Notes: generated from the letters alone by a model not told the origin. Numbered from the stretch's first letter, positions 35,622 through 44,090 are shown. The stretch: 64,000 nt of DNA from Virgibacillus_R byunsanensis (GCF_042675965.1 NZ_JBHTKJ010000046.1:19535-83534); one strand, 5' to 3'. Numbers and translations are program-made.

Positions 35622-35796
35622 ATCAATACCCCCCATCATATTCTCTTACTTTTTTATATTAACATAATTTAGATTATTTGGAAAAGTCCGTTCTCAATTA
35701 TAAATTTTTGTGTAATATGCCCATAGAATTACTAAGTTACGTACGGTATAAATAAATTAAATCTTAGGAATTATTAATTTACTGCGGGGTGTTAAT

Positions 35797-36963
35797 TTGC
35801 AAAAGACAATGGATATCATAATCATTGGTGGAAGTGTGATAGGTTCAAGCATTGCCTATAATCTTCTGAAAGATGGTTATTCAGGTGAAATTACTATTTT
35901 TGAAAAAGATCCCATATATGAATTCTCATCAACCCCAAGAAGCGCTGGCGGAATTAGGCAATTATTCACAACTGCAATTAATATTCAAATCAGCCGTTAC
36001 AGCTTACAGCAATATAAAACCTTCCCTGAGGATATGGCAATAAATGGCGAGAGAGCAGAAATAGATTTTAAGCAACGAGGGTATTTATTTTTGGCTAAAA
36101 ATGAAAACCTTAATCAGCTGCAAATGCAATCCAATATACAGCGTCAGTACGGGGTTCCTTCTGAATTATTATCATGTGAAGACCTTTTAAACATTATACC
36201 TGAATTAAATACAGATGATTTGCAGGGTGGATTATATTGTGCTGAGGATGGATACCTTGATCCTTATTCTGTTATGCAAGGATATGTTAAAAAAGCAAGA
36301 CATCTAGGTGCCTCATACATTTATGAACCAGTACAGACTATTTTGCAAAATGAAAAAGGTGCATCAGGAGTACAGCTTTTAAATGGTGATCAATATCATG
36401 CACCCATAGTGATCAACTGTGCTGGTCCGTGGGCGCCTGAGTTAAGCAGAAAAATTAACTGTCCCTTACCCATCATTCCATTAAAAAGACAGATCATTCA
36501 ATTTGATATAGCAGAAGCTCTTTCAAAAGAATTGCCGCTTACAGTAGATCCGACAGGGGTTTATTTTCGGCATGAGGGAAAAAGTGTTATTACAGGTTTT
36601 TCCGAAAAAGTCGAACCAGGCATCGGCTTTAGATGGTCACGGGACTTTTTCATGGAACAGCTATGGCCTGTTCTAGGAAATCGGATCGATAATTTTATGT
36701 ATGCAAAGATTATTAGTGGATGGGCTGGCATATACAGTCACAACACAGAAGATCAAAATGCCATTATTGGTGAACACCCGAATCTTAAAGGTTATTTTAT
36801 GGCATGCGGCTTCAGCGGGCACGGCATGCAACAGGCGCCAGCAGTCGGGAAAGGTCTTTCTGAATTAATCCGCACAGGTAAATACCAAACTTTAGACTTG
36901 TCACCTCTACGATTCGAACGTTTTGCTGAAAAAGATTTGCTTATTGAAGGTGCTGTAGTTTAA
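35797..36963 (+). CDS. FAD-dependent amino acid oxidoreductase (DAO family)
   Basis: This 388-residue enzyme has the Rossmann FAD motif IIIIGGSVIGSSIAYNLL and a conserved C-terminal flavin segment (FMACGFSGHGMQQAPAVGKG) of the D-amino acid/sarcosine/glycine oxidase group. STPRSAGGIRQLFTT is typical of dehydrogenase-type members. A TTG start at 35797 has GGGGTG 5-6 bases upstream. It is the first gene of a three-gene cluster with an OCD-family reductase and an SSS symporter. The substrate may be D-proline, a hydroxyproline, sarcosine or another secondary amine; this is inference from context. Confidence 0.87.
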   Translation: MQKTMDIIIIGGSVIGSSIAYNLLKDGYSGEITIFEKDPIYEFSSTPRSAGGIRQLFTTAINIQISRYSLQQYKTFPEDMAINGERAEIDFKQRGYLFLAKNENLNQLQMQSNIQRQYGVPSELLSCEDLLNIIPELNTDDLQGGLYCAEDGYLDPYSVMQGYVKKARHLGASYIYEPVQTILQNEKGASGVQLLNGDQYHAPIVINCAGPWAPELSRKINCPLPIIPLKRQIIQFDIAEALSKELPLTVDPTGVYFRHEGKSVITGFSEKVEPGIGFRWSRDFFMEQLWPVLGNRIDNFMYAKIISGWAGIYSHNTEDQNAIIGEHPNLKGYFMACGFSGHGMQQAPAVGKGLSELIRTGKYQTLDLSPLRFERFAEKDLLIEGAVV

Positions 36964-36999
36964 TAAATAGTAACAAGATACTCAGGAAGGATGGATACA

Positions 37000-37962
37000 A
37001 TGCTATATTTAGGTAAAAAGGATATTCTGGAAGCTGTTACGATGAGTGATGTCATAGACGCCATTGATGCATCATATGAAATCTATCAATCTAACCAGTT
37101 CCAAATGCCACCTCGTATGCAGGTAAAAGATAATGACAATACGTTGCTATTAATGCCCTGTATAACAGATAAGGCCATCGGAACAAAACTAGTAACATCT
37201 TTTCCACACAATTCCGACCATCCGGTATTGCATGGACTTGTTATCTTAAATAGTCAAGAGAACGGTGAAATAATGGCTTTAATGGATGGCTCATTTATCA
37301 CCGGTTTTCGGACAGGCGCGATTGGCGGGTCTGCAATCCGACATTTGTCTAATAAAGATGCATCAAAAATTGCCATAATCGGTACTGGTGTTCAAGGATT
37401 ATACCAGGTAATCGCAGCATGCACAGAACGACAAATCACAGATATTTACCTGTACAATCGCTCTGCAGATAAAATTCCTTCTTTCATAAATTCCCTAAGG
37501 GAGTGGATCGAAGACAGCATTCGTATTCACCCAAAGGATTCCGCTGAAGAGGCAGTAATCCATGCAGAAATTATCATTACCGCAACAACTTCCAAAGTTC
37601 CTGTACTTCCAGATAAACCCGAGTTATTAGCAAATAGACTAATTATCGGTGTCGGTTCGTTCCAGCCTGCTATGAGAGAGTTTCCCCGCTCACTTTACCA
37701 ATCAGCTGATTATATTTTTATCGACACAGTAGACGCTATTGCTGAATCAGGTGACATAGCAACGCCTCTTAGCAATAACTGGATATCACAAGAAACTGTT
37801 CTCACAATGGCAAGTTACATAGCAGCAAAATCAGAATTTAACTTTCAGGATAACAAGACCGTAGTATTTAAATCTACTGGGATGGCATTATTCGATGTTG
37901 CCGTCGCCAACCTAATCTATCAACTTGCAACTGAAAAGGAGGTCGGTATCGATCTAAATTAA
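37000..37962 (+). CDS. Ornithine cyclodeaminase / mu-crystallin family protein
   Basis: This 320-residue protein is translated from ATG 37000, since AGGAAGG ends just before the earlier ATG at 36991 and leaves 9 bases to this one. The NAD(P) motif is KIAIIGTGVQGLYQVIAAC; PPRMQV, GTKLVTSFP and GFRTGAIGGSAIRHL are family motifs. Members include ornithine cyclodeaminase, alanine dehydrogenase, ketimine reductases and delta1-pyrroline-2-carboxylate reductase. Next to a DAO oxidase and a proline-type symporter, an imine or ketimine reductase is the attractive reading. True ornithine cyclodeaminase is less likely, since no arginine-pathway gene is near. Confidence 0.85.
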   Translation: MLYLGKKDILEAVTMSDVIDAIDASYEIYQSNQFQMPPRMQVKDNDNTLLLMPCITDKAIGTKLVTSFPHNSDHPVLHGLVILNSQENGEIMALMDGSFITGFRTGAIGGSAIRHLSNKDASKIAIIGTGVQGLYQVIAACTERQITDIYLYNRSADKIPSFINSLREWIEDSIRIHPKDSAEEAVIHAEIIITATTSKVPVLPDKPELLANRLIIGVGSFQPAMREFPRSLYQSADYIFIDTVDAIAESGDIATPLSNNWISQETVLTMASYIAAKSEFNFQDNKTVVFKSTGMALFDVAVANLIYQLATEKEVGIDLN

Positions 37963-38036
37963 AAATACTTCTTTGTTCCAGCCCCCATTTGTTATGCAAA
38001 TTTATAAGGGATTACAAATAATTCAGGAGGGTTTAT

Positions 38037-39497
38037 ATGAATATTATTCTAATCGAGTTTATTCTGTACTGTTTAGCTATTTTAGCCATCGGTTATTATT
38101 TCAGCAGAAAAAGTAAGACACACTCAGATTTTCTATTAGGAGGAAAAAAATTACCTGGGTGGGCACTGGCCTTCTCGGAACGAGCGACCGGTGAATCGGC
38201 ATGGCTGCTCTTAGGATATACTGGCTTCGTCTTTATGACCGGGCTTTCCGGCATCTGGGTAGCTGCTGGTATCGCATCAGGGATCATTTTTGCCTGGCTA
38301 TTCCTGGCTAAAAAATTCATGCGGGAAACCAATAAATATAATGTCCTGACACTGCCAGATTATCTTGCAGCCCGTTTTGGCGAAAAGGCTAATATTATTC
38401 GCTGGTTAACAAGTATCTTAATCGCTGGATTTCTAATGTTTTATGTTGGAGCACAAATGGCTGGTGCCGGGAAAATGCTGTTTACGACATTCGGCATGCC
38501 CCCTGCTGTTGGCATTATTTTAGCTACCGTTATAATTATCATTATCGCTTTCGCTGGTGGGTTCATTTCAGTAGTTTGGACCGATATGATTCAAAGTGTC
38601 ATGATGTTGATAACCTTAGTGATCTTGCCAATTGTCGCTTTAATTTACATTAACACAAATGACCTTTCCATCAGCCAGTCCCTTTTCGAGGCAGAAGGTT
38701 CTGTTAATCATTGGTTTGGTGGGCTAACTGGATTTGCTGTTGGTGTTCTTTTCTTTAACAACTTCTCCTGGTTCTTTGGTTTCTTAGGAGGACAGCCGCA
38801 GCTTAGTGCACGTTTTATGGCACTTAAAAATGAAAAAGAAGCAAACCAAGGAAGTGTTGTTGCTATCATTTGGACATTCCTTGCATATGGCGGCGCCTTT
38901 TTAATTGGAATCTGTGCAATTGCAATATATAGCCAAGGATCATTTGCTGATGTAGAAATAATCCTGCCAACAATGATTCTGGATTTAATGCCACCATGGA
39001 TTGCCGGTATTCTCCTGGCGGGTGTTCTTGCGGCAATCATTACAACTGCCGATTCACAGCTGATGGTTATTACAAGTTCTGTTAGTGAAGACATCATTCA
39101 CAAAGCAATGGGCATAGAGCTGACAGAAAAGCAATTAATCTGGATTTCACGTATATCGGTCGTATTCTTCGGTCTAATTGGGATGATCATAGCTCTGGTT
39201 TCCGAATCATTGCTGTATCTCGTTGTAAGTTGGGCCTGGGCGGGTGTCGGCTGTACATTGTCCCCAGCTATCTTGTTGACTTTCTTTTGGAAAAAGTACT
39301 CAAGTGCTGGAGTGGTAGCTACTGTCCTTGCAGGTTTATTTTCTACCTTGCTCTGGATCAGCACACCATTAGAAGGTATCATCACTTCCAAGTTCACAAC
39401 CTTTTTCATAGCAGCTATTTTCGGTATTGTGTTTAGTCTGTTGATGCCTGACAAAAATCAACAAGTAGAGCTAGATTCAGTGGAAGAAGCACTGTAG
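38037..39497 (+). CDS. Sodium:solute symporter (SSS family, PutP-like)
   Basis: This 486-residue carrier has about 13 helices. SSS features are GGKKLPGWALAFSERATGES near the N-terminus and AGVLAAIITTADSQLMVITS, whose Thr/Ser residues form the Na2 site in this family. ERATGESAWLLLGYTGF resembles PutP, so proline or a related imino acid is the first guess. CAGGAGGG lies 6 bases upstream. It is the last gene of the DAO-OCD cluster, followed by a terminator. Na+-coupled uptake fits the salt-adapted gene content of the window. Confidence 0.9.
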   Translation: MNIILIEFILYCLAILAIGYYFSRKSKTHSDFLLGGKKLPGWALAFSERATGESAWLLLGYTGFVFMTGLSGIWVAAGIASGIIFAWLFLAKKFMRETNKYNVLTLPDYLAARFGEKANIIRWLTSILIAGFLMFYVGAQMAGAGKMLFTTFGMPPAVGIILATVIIIIIAFAGGFISVVWTDMIQSVMMLITLVILPIVALIYINTNDLSISQSLFEAEGSVNHWFGGLTGFAVGVLFFNNFSWFFGFLGGQPQLSARFMALKNEKEANQGSVVAIIWTFLAYGGAFLIGICAIAIYSQGSFADVEIILPTMILDLMPPWIAGILLAGVLAAIITTADSQLMVITSSVSEDIIHKAMGIELTEKQLIWISRISVVFFGLIGMIIALVSESLLYLVVSWAWAGVGCTLSPAILLTFFWKKYSSAGVVATVLAGLFSTLLWISTPLEGIITSKFTTFFIAAIFGIVFSLLMPDKNQQVELDSVEEAL

Positions 39498-39504
39498 TCA
39501 TACC

Positions 39505-39545
39505 AAAAAGCAGTCGGAGTTAGACCACTCTCGCCTGCTTTTTTA
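39505..39545 (+). terminator. Terminator of the DAO-OCD-symporter operon
   Basis: An AAAAAGCAG...CTGCTTTTTT hairpin with a partly paired middle ends in a T-run, 8 bases after the symporter stop. Confidence 0.8.
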
Positions 39546-39551
39546 ATTTTT

Positions 39552-39655
39552 TCACAGACCCAATGACCACTAGGCCAAAATAGATGCACCATTTGGAAGT
39601 ACATTTTGATGATGCAATGGATAAACAGCTTCTTTGGCCTTATTACGGACACCTA
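39552..39655 (-). pseudogene. Possible C-terminal remnant of an unidentified gene
   Basis: On the minus strand a coding-like stretch reads KLGVRNKAKEAVYPLHHQNV then LPNGASILA, a TAG, and WSLGL with a TGA at 39552. It has no start or upstream part. I do not recognise the family, and it could be chance. Confidence 0.3.
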
Positions 39656-39687
39656 GCTTAATTTATGGCTTTATATTTTAAAAAACA

Positions 39688-39727
39688 GCGAAAAAAGTCT
39701 TCCTTAATTAAGGGAGACTTTTTTCGC
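39688..39727. terminator. Long isolated hairpin
   Basis: An 18-bp stem with one G-T pair (39688-39705 with 39710-39727) closes on AATT. A run of six A/T near its base gives U-runs in both directions. It is about 190 bases past the symporter gene and follows no intact gene, so it may be the terminator of the lost gene at 39552-39655 or a second operon terminator. Confidence 0.6.
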
Positions 39728-39895
39728 AGGGACAAATTCAAAGTTTCATACATCTAACGTATTCTGGATAATATACCTTATAATGTAGTAGTAGATTTTT
39801 GATGGTCAATTTTTCTAGTAGTAACTTTAATTTTTTCCAGAAGGTGTCCTAATTTTCTTGGCAGTTAAGAAAGTTATAAATAGTGAACAAAATCT

Positions 39896-39985
39896 ATAAA
39901 CCGCGACATAACTGCCAGGTTGGTTTCCGCTGCGGGCAGTCGCATTTTAGCGGGCACGGCTTCAGCCCAGGGTACTACCTGAATC
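39896..39985. repeat. Family C GC-rich repeat, partial
   Basis: The segment has ACCGCGACATAACT, TTTCCGCTGCGGGCAGTCGC and AGCGGGCACGGCTTCAGCCC. Pieces match the elements at 53690 and 63878. It stands out as GC-rich within a very AT-rich gap of about 900 bases. Confidence 0.7.
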
Positions 39986-40057
39986 TGGTCCGCTACCTGT
40001 CAAATAGACAATAAAACTTACGAAATGAACCTTTTCCAATTAAAAAAATAGTAAAAG

Positions 40058-40123
40058 TTGACAAATAGCCAAATATGTGAGATTATAATCTGGTTGACAA
40101 AGTGAAGTAACAACTAAGTATAT
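40058..40123 (+). promoter_or_regulatory. Tandem promoter region before the structured leader
   Basis: TTGACA at 40058-40063 is followed by TATAAT at 40084-40089 with a long 20-base spacer. A second TTGACA at 40094-40099 has GTATAT at 40118-40123 (18 bases). Either would start transcription just before the structured RNA region. Confidence 0.55.
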
Positions 40124-40129
40124 CTGGCA

Positions 40130-40378
40130 TTCTACGTAATGTTTTTGAAGATGCTTATTCACACTGGCGCGACTGAGGGGTCGCAAGGACGTAAGAGCAG
40201 GTAGGGCTTACGTTGCTTAAGTTAGAAAATACCCAGTGGAACATGTACCGCGGTAAAGCGAAACTCCAATTATGGAAGTTTCCCACCCGATCAATTTAGT
40301 CGGGATAAATTAAAAATTAAATGACTTATGTGTTACTTTATAAATCAAAGGGGTACTCTTAGTAAGAGTACCCCTTTT
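40130..40378 (+). ncRNA. Candidate structured RNA or riboswitch-like leader before cvfB
   Basis: About 250 bases between a promoter and the cvfB gene form ordered helices. P1 CACTGG (40162-40167) with CCAGTG (40233-40238) encloses P2 GCGAC/GTCGC (40169-40173, 40180-40184) and P3, 7 bp (40189-40195, 40207-40213). Outside P1 are a self-complementary TACCGCGGTA (40246-40255), a 9-bp bulged hairpin (40260-40282) and CCCGA/TCGGG (40286-40304). A strong terminator follows at 40347-40378. The region is richer in G and C than its flanks. I checked it by memory against common riboswitches, T-box, RNase P, 6S, SRP and tmRNA and could not assign it. It may regulate cvfB or be a separate small RNA. Confidence 0.6.
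40347..40378 (+). terminator. Strong hairpin terminator 33 bases before cvfB
   Basis: A perfect 13-bp stem (40347-40359 with 40365-40377) with a 5-base loop ends in TTTT. It lies between the structured RNA and the cvfB ribosome site, so it either ends the RNA or acts as an attenuator for cvfB. Confidence 0.85.
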
Positions 40379-40411
40379 CCAATTATATTTTATAAGAAAG
40401 AAGGTTTACAA

Positions 40412-41263
40412 TTGAGCACTCATAAAGTAGGAACAATCCAAACACTTGAAGTGTTGCGAAAAATGGATACAGGATATGTTTTAGAAAATGATGTACTCCT
40501 GCATCATAATGAAACAGATACAGAACTCGAATCCGGGCAATCAGTAGATGTATTTTTGTATCAGGATAAAAAAGGACAACTAGTTGCAACGACACAATTA
40601 CCTACCATTCAAATGGATACATACGGCTGGGCTGAAGTGGTTGAAGTCATACCCGGGTTAGGCGCATTCGTCAACATCGGAATCATTAAAGAAATACTCG
40701 TATCAACAGACGAACTTCCATTATTTGAAGATGTATGGCCTGAGGTGGGTGACAAGCTTTACGTAACATTGGGAAAAGATCAAAAAGGACGACTTCTTGC
40801 TCTTCCAGCAACAGAGGGAGTTTTTGAGAGAGAATTGGAATCAGCACCTGATGATCTATTGAACCAACCTATCAGTGGTCGTGTTTACCGTACTAGTAGA
40901 GAAGGTTCTGCGATCACAACAGAAGAAGGTTACCGTGGATTTATCCATCATACCGAACGTAAAGTTGAACCACGTTTGGGTGAACTAGTAAACGGACGAG
41001 TGATCGAGGTAAAGCATGATGGTACACTGAATGTATCGCTAAGACCTCTAAAACAGCACAGTATGGGTGAAGATGCTGACGCAATTTTAGCCAAGTTGGA
41101 GGAAAACGATGGTTTTATTCCATTTACTGACAAAAGTGATCCAGAAGATATTCGTGGTACATTCAACATTAGCAAGGCTGCATTCAAACGTGCACTAGGT
41201 AAACTTATGAAAGAAAGAAAAATTGAACAACGTGATGGTAAAACACACTTGCTGGACAAGTAA
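40412..41263 (+). CDS. cvfB: CvfB-type S1 domain RNA-binding protein
   Basis: The product is 283 residues from a TTG at 40412, with AGAAAGAAGG 7 bases upstream. Earlier in-frame codons overlap the terminator and are not used. It has the CvfB layout: three S1-like OB domains (EVLRKMDTGYVLENDVLLHH; WAEVVEVIPGLGAFVNIGII; ISGRVYRTSREGSAITTEEG) and a C-terminal winged helix (FNISKAAFKRALGKLMKERK). CvfB binds RNA and affects virulence-factor expression in Staphylococcus; in Bacillus it is YitL. A structured RNA and a terminator immediately upstream suggest that its expression is controlled at the RNA level. Confidence 0.92.
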   Translation: MSTHKVGTIQTLEVLRKMDTGYVLENDVLLHHNETDTELESGQSVDVFLYQDKKGQLVATTQLPTIQMDTYGWAEVVEVIPGLGAFVNIGIIKEILVSTDELPLFEDVWPEVGDKLYVTLGKDQKGRLLALPATEGVFERELESAPDDLLNQPISGRVYRTSREGSAITTEEGYRGFIHHTERKVEPRLGELVNGRVIEVKHDGTLNVSLRPLKQHSMGEDADAILAKLEENDGFIPFTDKSDPEDIRGTFNISKAAFKRALGKLMKERKIEQRDGKTHLLDK

Positions 41264-41292
41264 CTAATTTTATACTTAAGGATACATTACAG

Positions 41293-41350
41293 CCTCTTTT
41301 TGGTGTGGTAAAGTTTTTATAGCTTTACATGCTAAAAGAGGTGTTTTTTA
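41293..41350 (+). terminator. Terminator of cvfB
   Basis: Outer arms CCTCTTTT/AAAAGAGG (41293-41300, 41334-41341) and inner arms GTAAAG/CTTTAC (41308-41313, 41323-41328) are followed by GTTTTTTA. The T-run overlaps the start of the decayed lipoprotein gene. Confidence 0.75.
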
Positions 41351-41351
41351 T

Positions 41352-41958
41352 ATGAAAATGTTTATTACTACTATTGTTATACCTAGCTTGATCATAGTAG
41401 GAGCATGTAGTGAAGAAGCCACTACATCAGGCAGTATTAGTGACTTCAAATGATAAACCTACTCAAGAAATGAAACTATATAAGACAGAAGATATGTATT
41501 ATCTAGAAAACAACGGTGAATGAAAATCAATTCCCACTGAAACATCATTTGATGATCAATATGACAGTTTATATAATACCGTCGAAGAAGAAAAACTCAT
41601 TAATAACGAATCATATAGTTCCCTATTTCATGTGATTGACAATGGAGATCATTATGTACTTTCCTATTCAGGATCTGATGAAGAATTTAAAAGTATCGTA
41701 TTTGGAGCAAATCATACCATGCAAAATGCATTTTTTAATGATTTTTTTCATAATATGCTCATAACGGGTACTTATGAACTAACCATTAATAAAGAAACAT
41801 TTTACCTGACAATTTTTGAACTAGACTTCATAGCAACAACATCAGGTGCTGCTGGAGAAGGAGAAATTAATGAAAGCAGCGATTTTTCGTTTTCCAATTT
41901 AATAGCTATGGCGGCATCAAGGTACCAGAGGATATTGAACAATCAGCCGATCCGTTAG
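41352..41958 (+). pseudogene. Decayed copy of the DUF6612-type lipoprotein gene
   Basis: A lipoprotein start (MKMFITTIVIPSLIIVGACS, with a lipobox) runs into stops within 35 codons. Another frame then matches the intact gene at 42025: EMKLYKTEDMYYLENNGE, a TGA, and from about 41630 VIDNGDHYVLSYSGSDEEFK, LITGTYELTINKETFYL and the tail. The match to DNGDHYVLSFTGNDEQYK and VSGTYNIMIDKETYYM of the neighbour is clear. About 65 codons of the N-terminal domain are deleted. It is a tandem duplication in which the first copy has died. Confidence 0.85.
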
Positions 41959-42024
41959 AGTGAGATGTACATTAAAGGAAGCTTCAAGGAAGAAAAATAA
42001 ATTAACTACCTAAAGAGGTGTCAT

Positions 42025-42948
42025 ATGAAAAAAATAACGGCCTTTATTTTTATCGTTCTGTTGATGTTAGTAGCGTGCAGTGATGATAGTTCAAGTAAGG
42101 ATGACGACCTGGACAACGCGACGAATACAGTAGAAGATCAAGAAAACAAAGTCAGTGAAGATAATGCAGAAAACAAAGATAAGGCTGCTAAAGAGGATAC
42201 AGGGGAAGAAAGTAAATCGGTGGATGCGATAGGATCTGATGCCGAACAACTATTAATTAAATCAGCAGAGGCTATGGCTGGCTTATCCAGCTTTCGAGCA
42301 AAAGGGCAATATATCGATGACAGCACCATCAATGGCCAGAATGATCGAGCAGAGACCAGCTTAGCCATAGAAATGGTTTTAACTGAATCAATTACTACTA
42401 TGCATGCGCTATCGAATACCGTTACTAACACAGGTACAGGTGGAGAGATGGAAATGTACTTGGCCGAAGAAAACATGTATATAAAATCTCCAGATGAAGC
42501 GCAATGGTTTTCTATGGCAACCAACACAGACAGCGGAGAAATGTATGATATGTTTACCGTTCTTCAAGCCGACCAACTTGAAGAATACATCACCGAAAGT
42601 AATGCTTTTGAGGTTACCGATAATGGAGATCATTATGTTCTTTCCTTTACAGGTAATGATGAACAATATAAATCTGTCGTAATGGGGGCAAGTATTGCTG
42701 TTGTGAGTGACGTATTTAAGGAACACTATGAAAATATGAAAGTTAGCGGGACATACAACATCATGATCGATAAAGAAACGTATTATATGGTTGGTTACGA
42801 CCTTGAATACGAATCCACAACTACCGGAGAAATGGGTGATATGGAATCCTACCATAAAGCAACCTACACACTAAGTGACTATAATGCTTACGATGAAATT
42901 ACGGTACCCGAAGAAATTGTGGAAGAAGCCATTTCAATCGGAAACTAA
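42025..42948 (+). CDS. DUF6612-type lipoprotein
   Basis: This 307-residue lipoprotein has a lipobox (LLMLVAC, Cys18), then an acidic linker of ~45 residues rich in Asp, Asn and Lys, then a beta-rich LppX/LolA-like domain. Typical pieces are LLIKSAEAMAGLSSFRAKGQ, EMEMYLAEENMYIKSPDEAQ and SGTYNIMIDKETYYMVGYDL. It is exported and anchored to the outer face of the membrane. Family members may carry or sense lipids, but no function is proven. AGAGGTG precedes the start. The decayed twin is immediately upstream. Confidence 0.85.
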   Translation: MKKITAFIFIVLLMLVACSDDSSSKDDDLDNATNTVEDQENKVSEDNAENKDKAAKEDTGEESKSVDAIGSDAEQLLIKSAEAMAGLSSFRAKGQYIDDSTINGQNDRAETSLAIEMVLTESITTMHALSNTVTNTGTGGEMEMYLAEENMYIKSPDEAQWFSMATNTDSGEMYDMFTVLQADQLEEYITESNAFEVTDNGDHYVLSFTGNDEQYKSVVMGASIAVVSDVFKEHYENMKVSGTYNIMIDKETYYMVGYDLEYESTTTGEMGDMESYHKATYTLSDYNAYDEITVPEEIVEEAISIGN

Positions 42949-42957
42949 AAAAAGACC

Positions 42958-42994
42958 AAACAAGCAACCATCTGTAGCATGGATGCTTGTTTTT
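42958..42994 (+). terminator. Terminator of the lipoprotein gene
   Basis: AAACAAGCA/TGCTTGTTT arms (42958-42966 with 42984-42992) and an inner CCAT/ATGG pair are followed by TTTT. It is 10 bases after the stop. Confidence 0.85.
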
Positions 42995-43021
42995 ATGTAA
43001 GATAAGCTATTGATTAACCGC

Positions 43022-43249
43022 TTATTTCATAATTCCGAACATGTCATCCACTTTTTCTGTCATTAATGCATGACCGTCTTCAATTCCGATATTATAAAAC
43101 GTTGGGGCCAACTTCTCCATAAAAAACTCTAAAATTAACACTGCAGCAAGGTCACCAATTTTCTCGTCACGTTCTTGTTCAAAATACACTTTAATCGTTT
43201 CAACCAAACTTTCTTTCTTGTCTGTAGATAGTTCGAATTTCGGTTTCAT
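43022..43249 (-). CDS. DUF2164 family protein
   Basis: This 75-residue cytoplasmic protein is mostly helical: FELSTDKKESLVETIKVYFE, RDEKIGDLAAVLILEFFMEK and PTFYNIGIEDGHALM. These are the DUF2164 features and the length is normal. Function is unknown. GGGGAG lies 9 bases upstream of the ATG. It stands between the convergent lipoprotein gene and the SIS gene of the PTS operon, from which a perfect hairpin separates it. Confidence 0.85.
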   Translation of the reverse strand: MKPKFELSTDKKESLVETIKVYFEQERDEKIGDLAAVLILEFFMEKLAPTFYNIGIEDGHALMTEKVDDMFGIMK

Positions 43250-43279
43250 GAGCCTATCTCCCCTTTTACTCTGACTAAC

Positions 43280-43311
43280 AAAAGTGCAAATTCACGTGAA
43301 TTTGCACTTTT
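43280..43311 (-). terminator. Perfect palindrome at the end of the PTS operon
   Basis: A 32-base perfect palindrome (16 bases per arm, little or no loop) starts with AAAAGTGC and ends GCACTTTT. It lies 50 bases past the SIS gene, the last of the operon. It may be a terminator or a protein site. Confidence 0.75.
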
Positions 43312-43361
43312 TCTACATTAAATATATGGTATGTGAGCTATTTCCGCAACCGATGAAGAAT

Positions 43362-44090
43362 TTAAAGCTTTACTCTATCTCGGTACTTTTCAATCAGCTG
43401 TTGGTTATGCTCATCTGCACCTTCTATATTTCCACTCAAAAATACGGGTGGATCAAAATTATTTTCAGCCATTATAGCAATTGATTCAGCAAGAATAGCA
43501 TTTAATATTGTTGACCCAATTACGGTTGAACTCGGTGAAAAACTAACTTTAACATTTTCATGCGTCAACAAAGCATCCCCAATTGGTGCATGATTATCAA
43601 TCACAAGGTCAACTGCCTCATACAGATGCTTGCCATTATGGTGACGTGATGGTTGACTTGATGAATACTCAATAGAAGTCATCCCAATAACAAAAGCACC
43701 TTTTTTCTTTGCAATTTCAGCAACATCTACTGGAACTGGATTACGCCCAGAAGTGGAAATAACAAAAATCACATCACCTTGGCGAATATCCTGATCATCC
43801 ATAAATGTTTTGGCATAATCGTTTTTACGCTCAAACTGAGATGATCGTACAGCACCCTCATGCAACATCAATGGTTCATGTAAAATGGGATGAATCGGAA
43901 CCAGTCCACCTGCACGATAATAAACTTCTTCGGTTAGTATGTGGGAGTGCCCGCATCCAAATAAATGAATTACTCCATCACTTTGTATGGCTTCAGCAAC
44001 TTTTTGTGCAGCTTGGTTCATAACGTCATGTTCTTCTTTTTCAACGACTGCTAACAAATCATTAATTTTATTCATATATTGATTGATCAT
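43362..44090 (-). CDS. SIS-domain sugar-phosphate protein
   Basis: This 242-residue cytoplasmic protein has one SIS domain: GVIHLFGCGHSHILTEEVYY, VIFVISTSGRNPVPVDVAEI and FVIGMTSIEYSSSQP. SIS proteins isomerise aldose/ketose phosphates or deaminate amino-sugar phosphates. It belongs to the group annotated as sugar isomerases of unknown substrate. Its ATG overlaps the TGA of the KDPG-aldolase gene by one base, so translation is coupled. It is the last gene of the eight-gene PTS operon and probably acts on the phosphorylated substrate or an intermediate. Confidence 0.88.
   Translation of the reverse strand: MINQYMNKINDLLAVVEKEEHDVMNQAAQKVAEAIQSDGVIHLFGCGHSHILTEEVYYRAGGLVPIHPILHEPLMLHEGAVRSSQFERKNDYAKTFMDDQDIRQGDVIFVISTSGRNPVPVDVAEIAKKKGAFVIGMTSIEYSSSQPSRHHNGKHLYEAVDLVIDNHAPIGDALLTHENVKVSFSPSSTVIGSTILNAILAESIAIMAENNFDPPVFLSGNIEGADEHNQQLIEKYRDRVKL

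Noticed and set aside
40130..40378. Assignment to T-box, RNase P, 6S, SRP, tmRNA or a common riboswitch
   Set aside because: Short resemblances (for example GTACCGCGGTAAAGCG) are not supported by the rest of the consensus; left as unassigned.
40328..40411. Upstream start for cvfB
   Set aside because: The extra codons overlap the terminator hairpin and have no ribosome site; the TTG at 40412 does.
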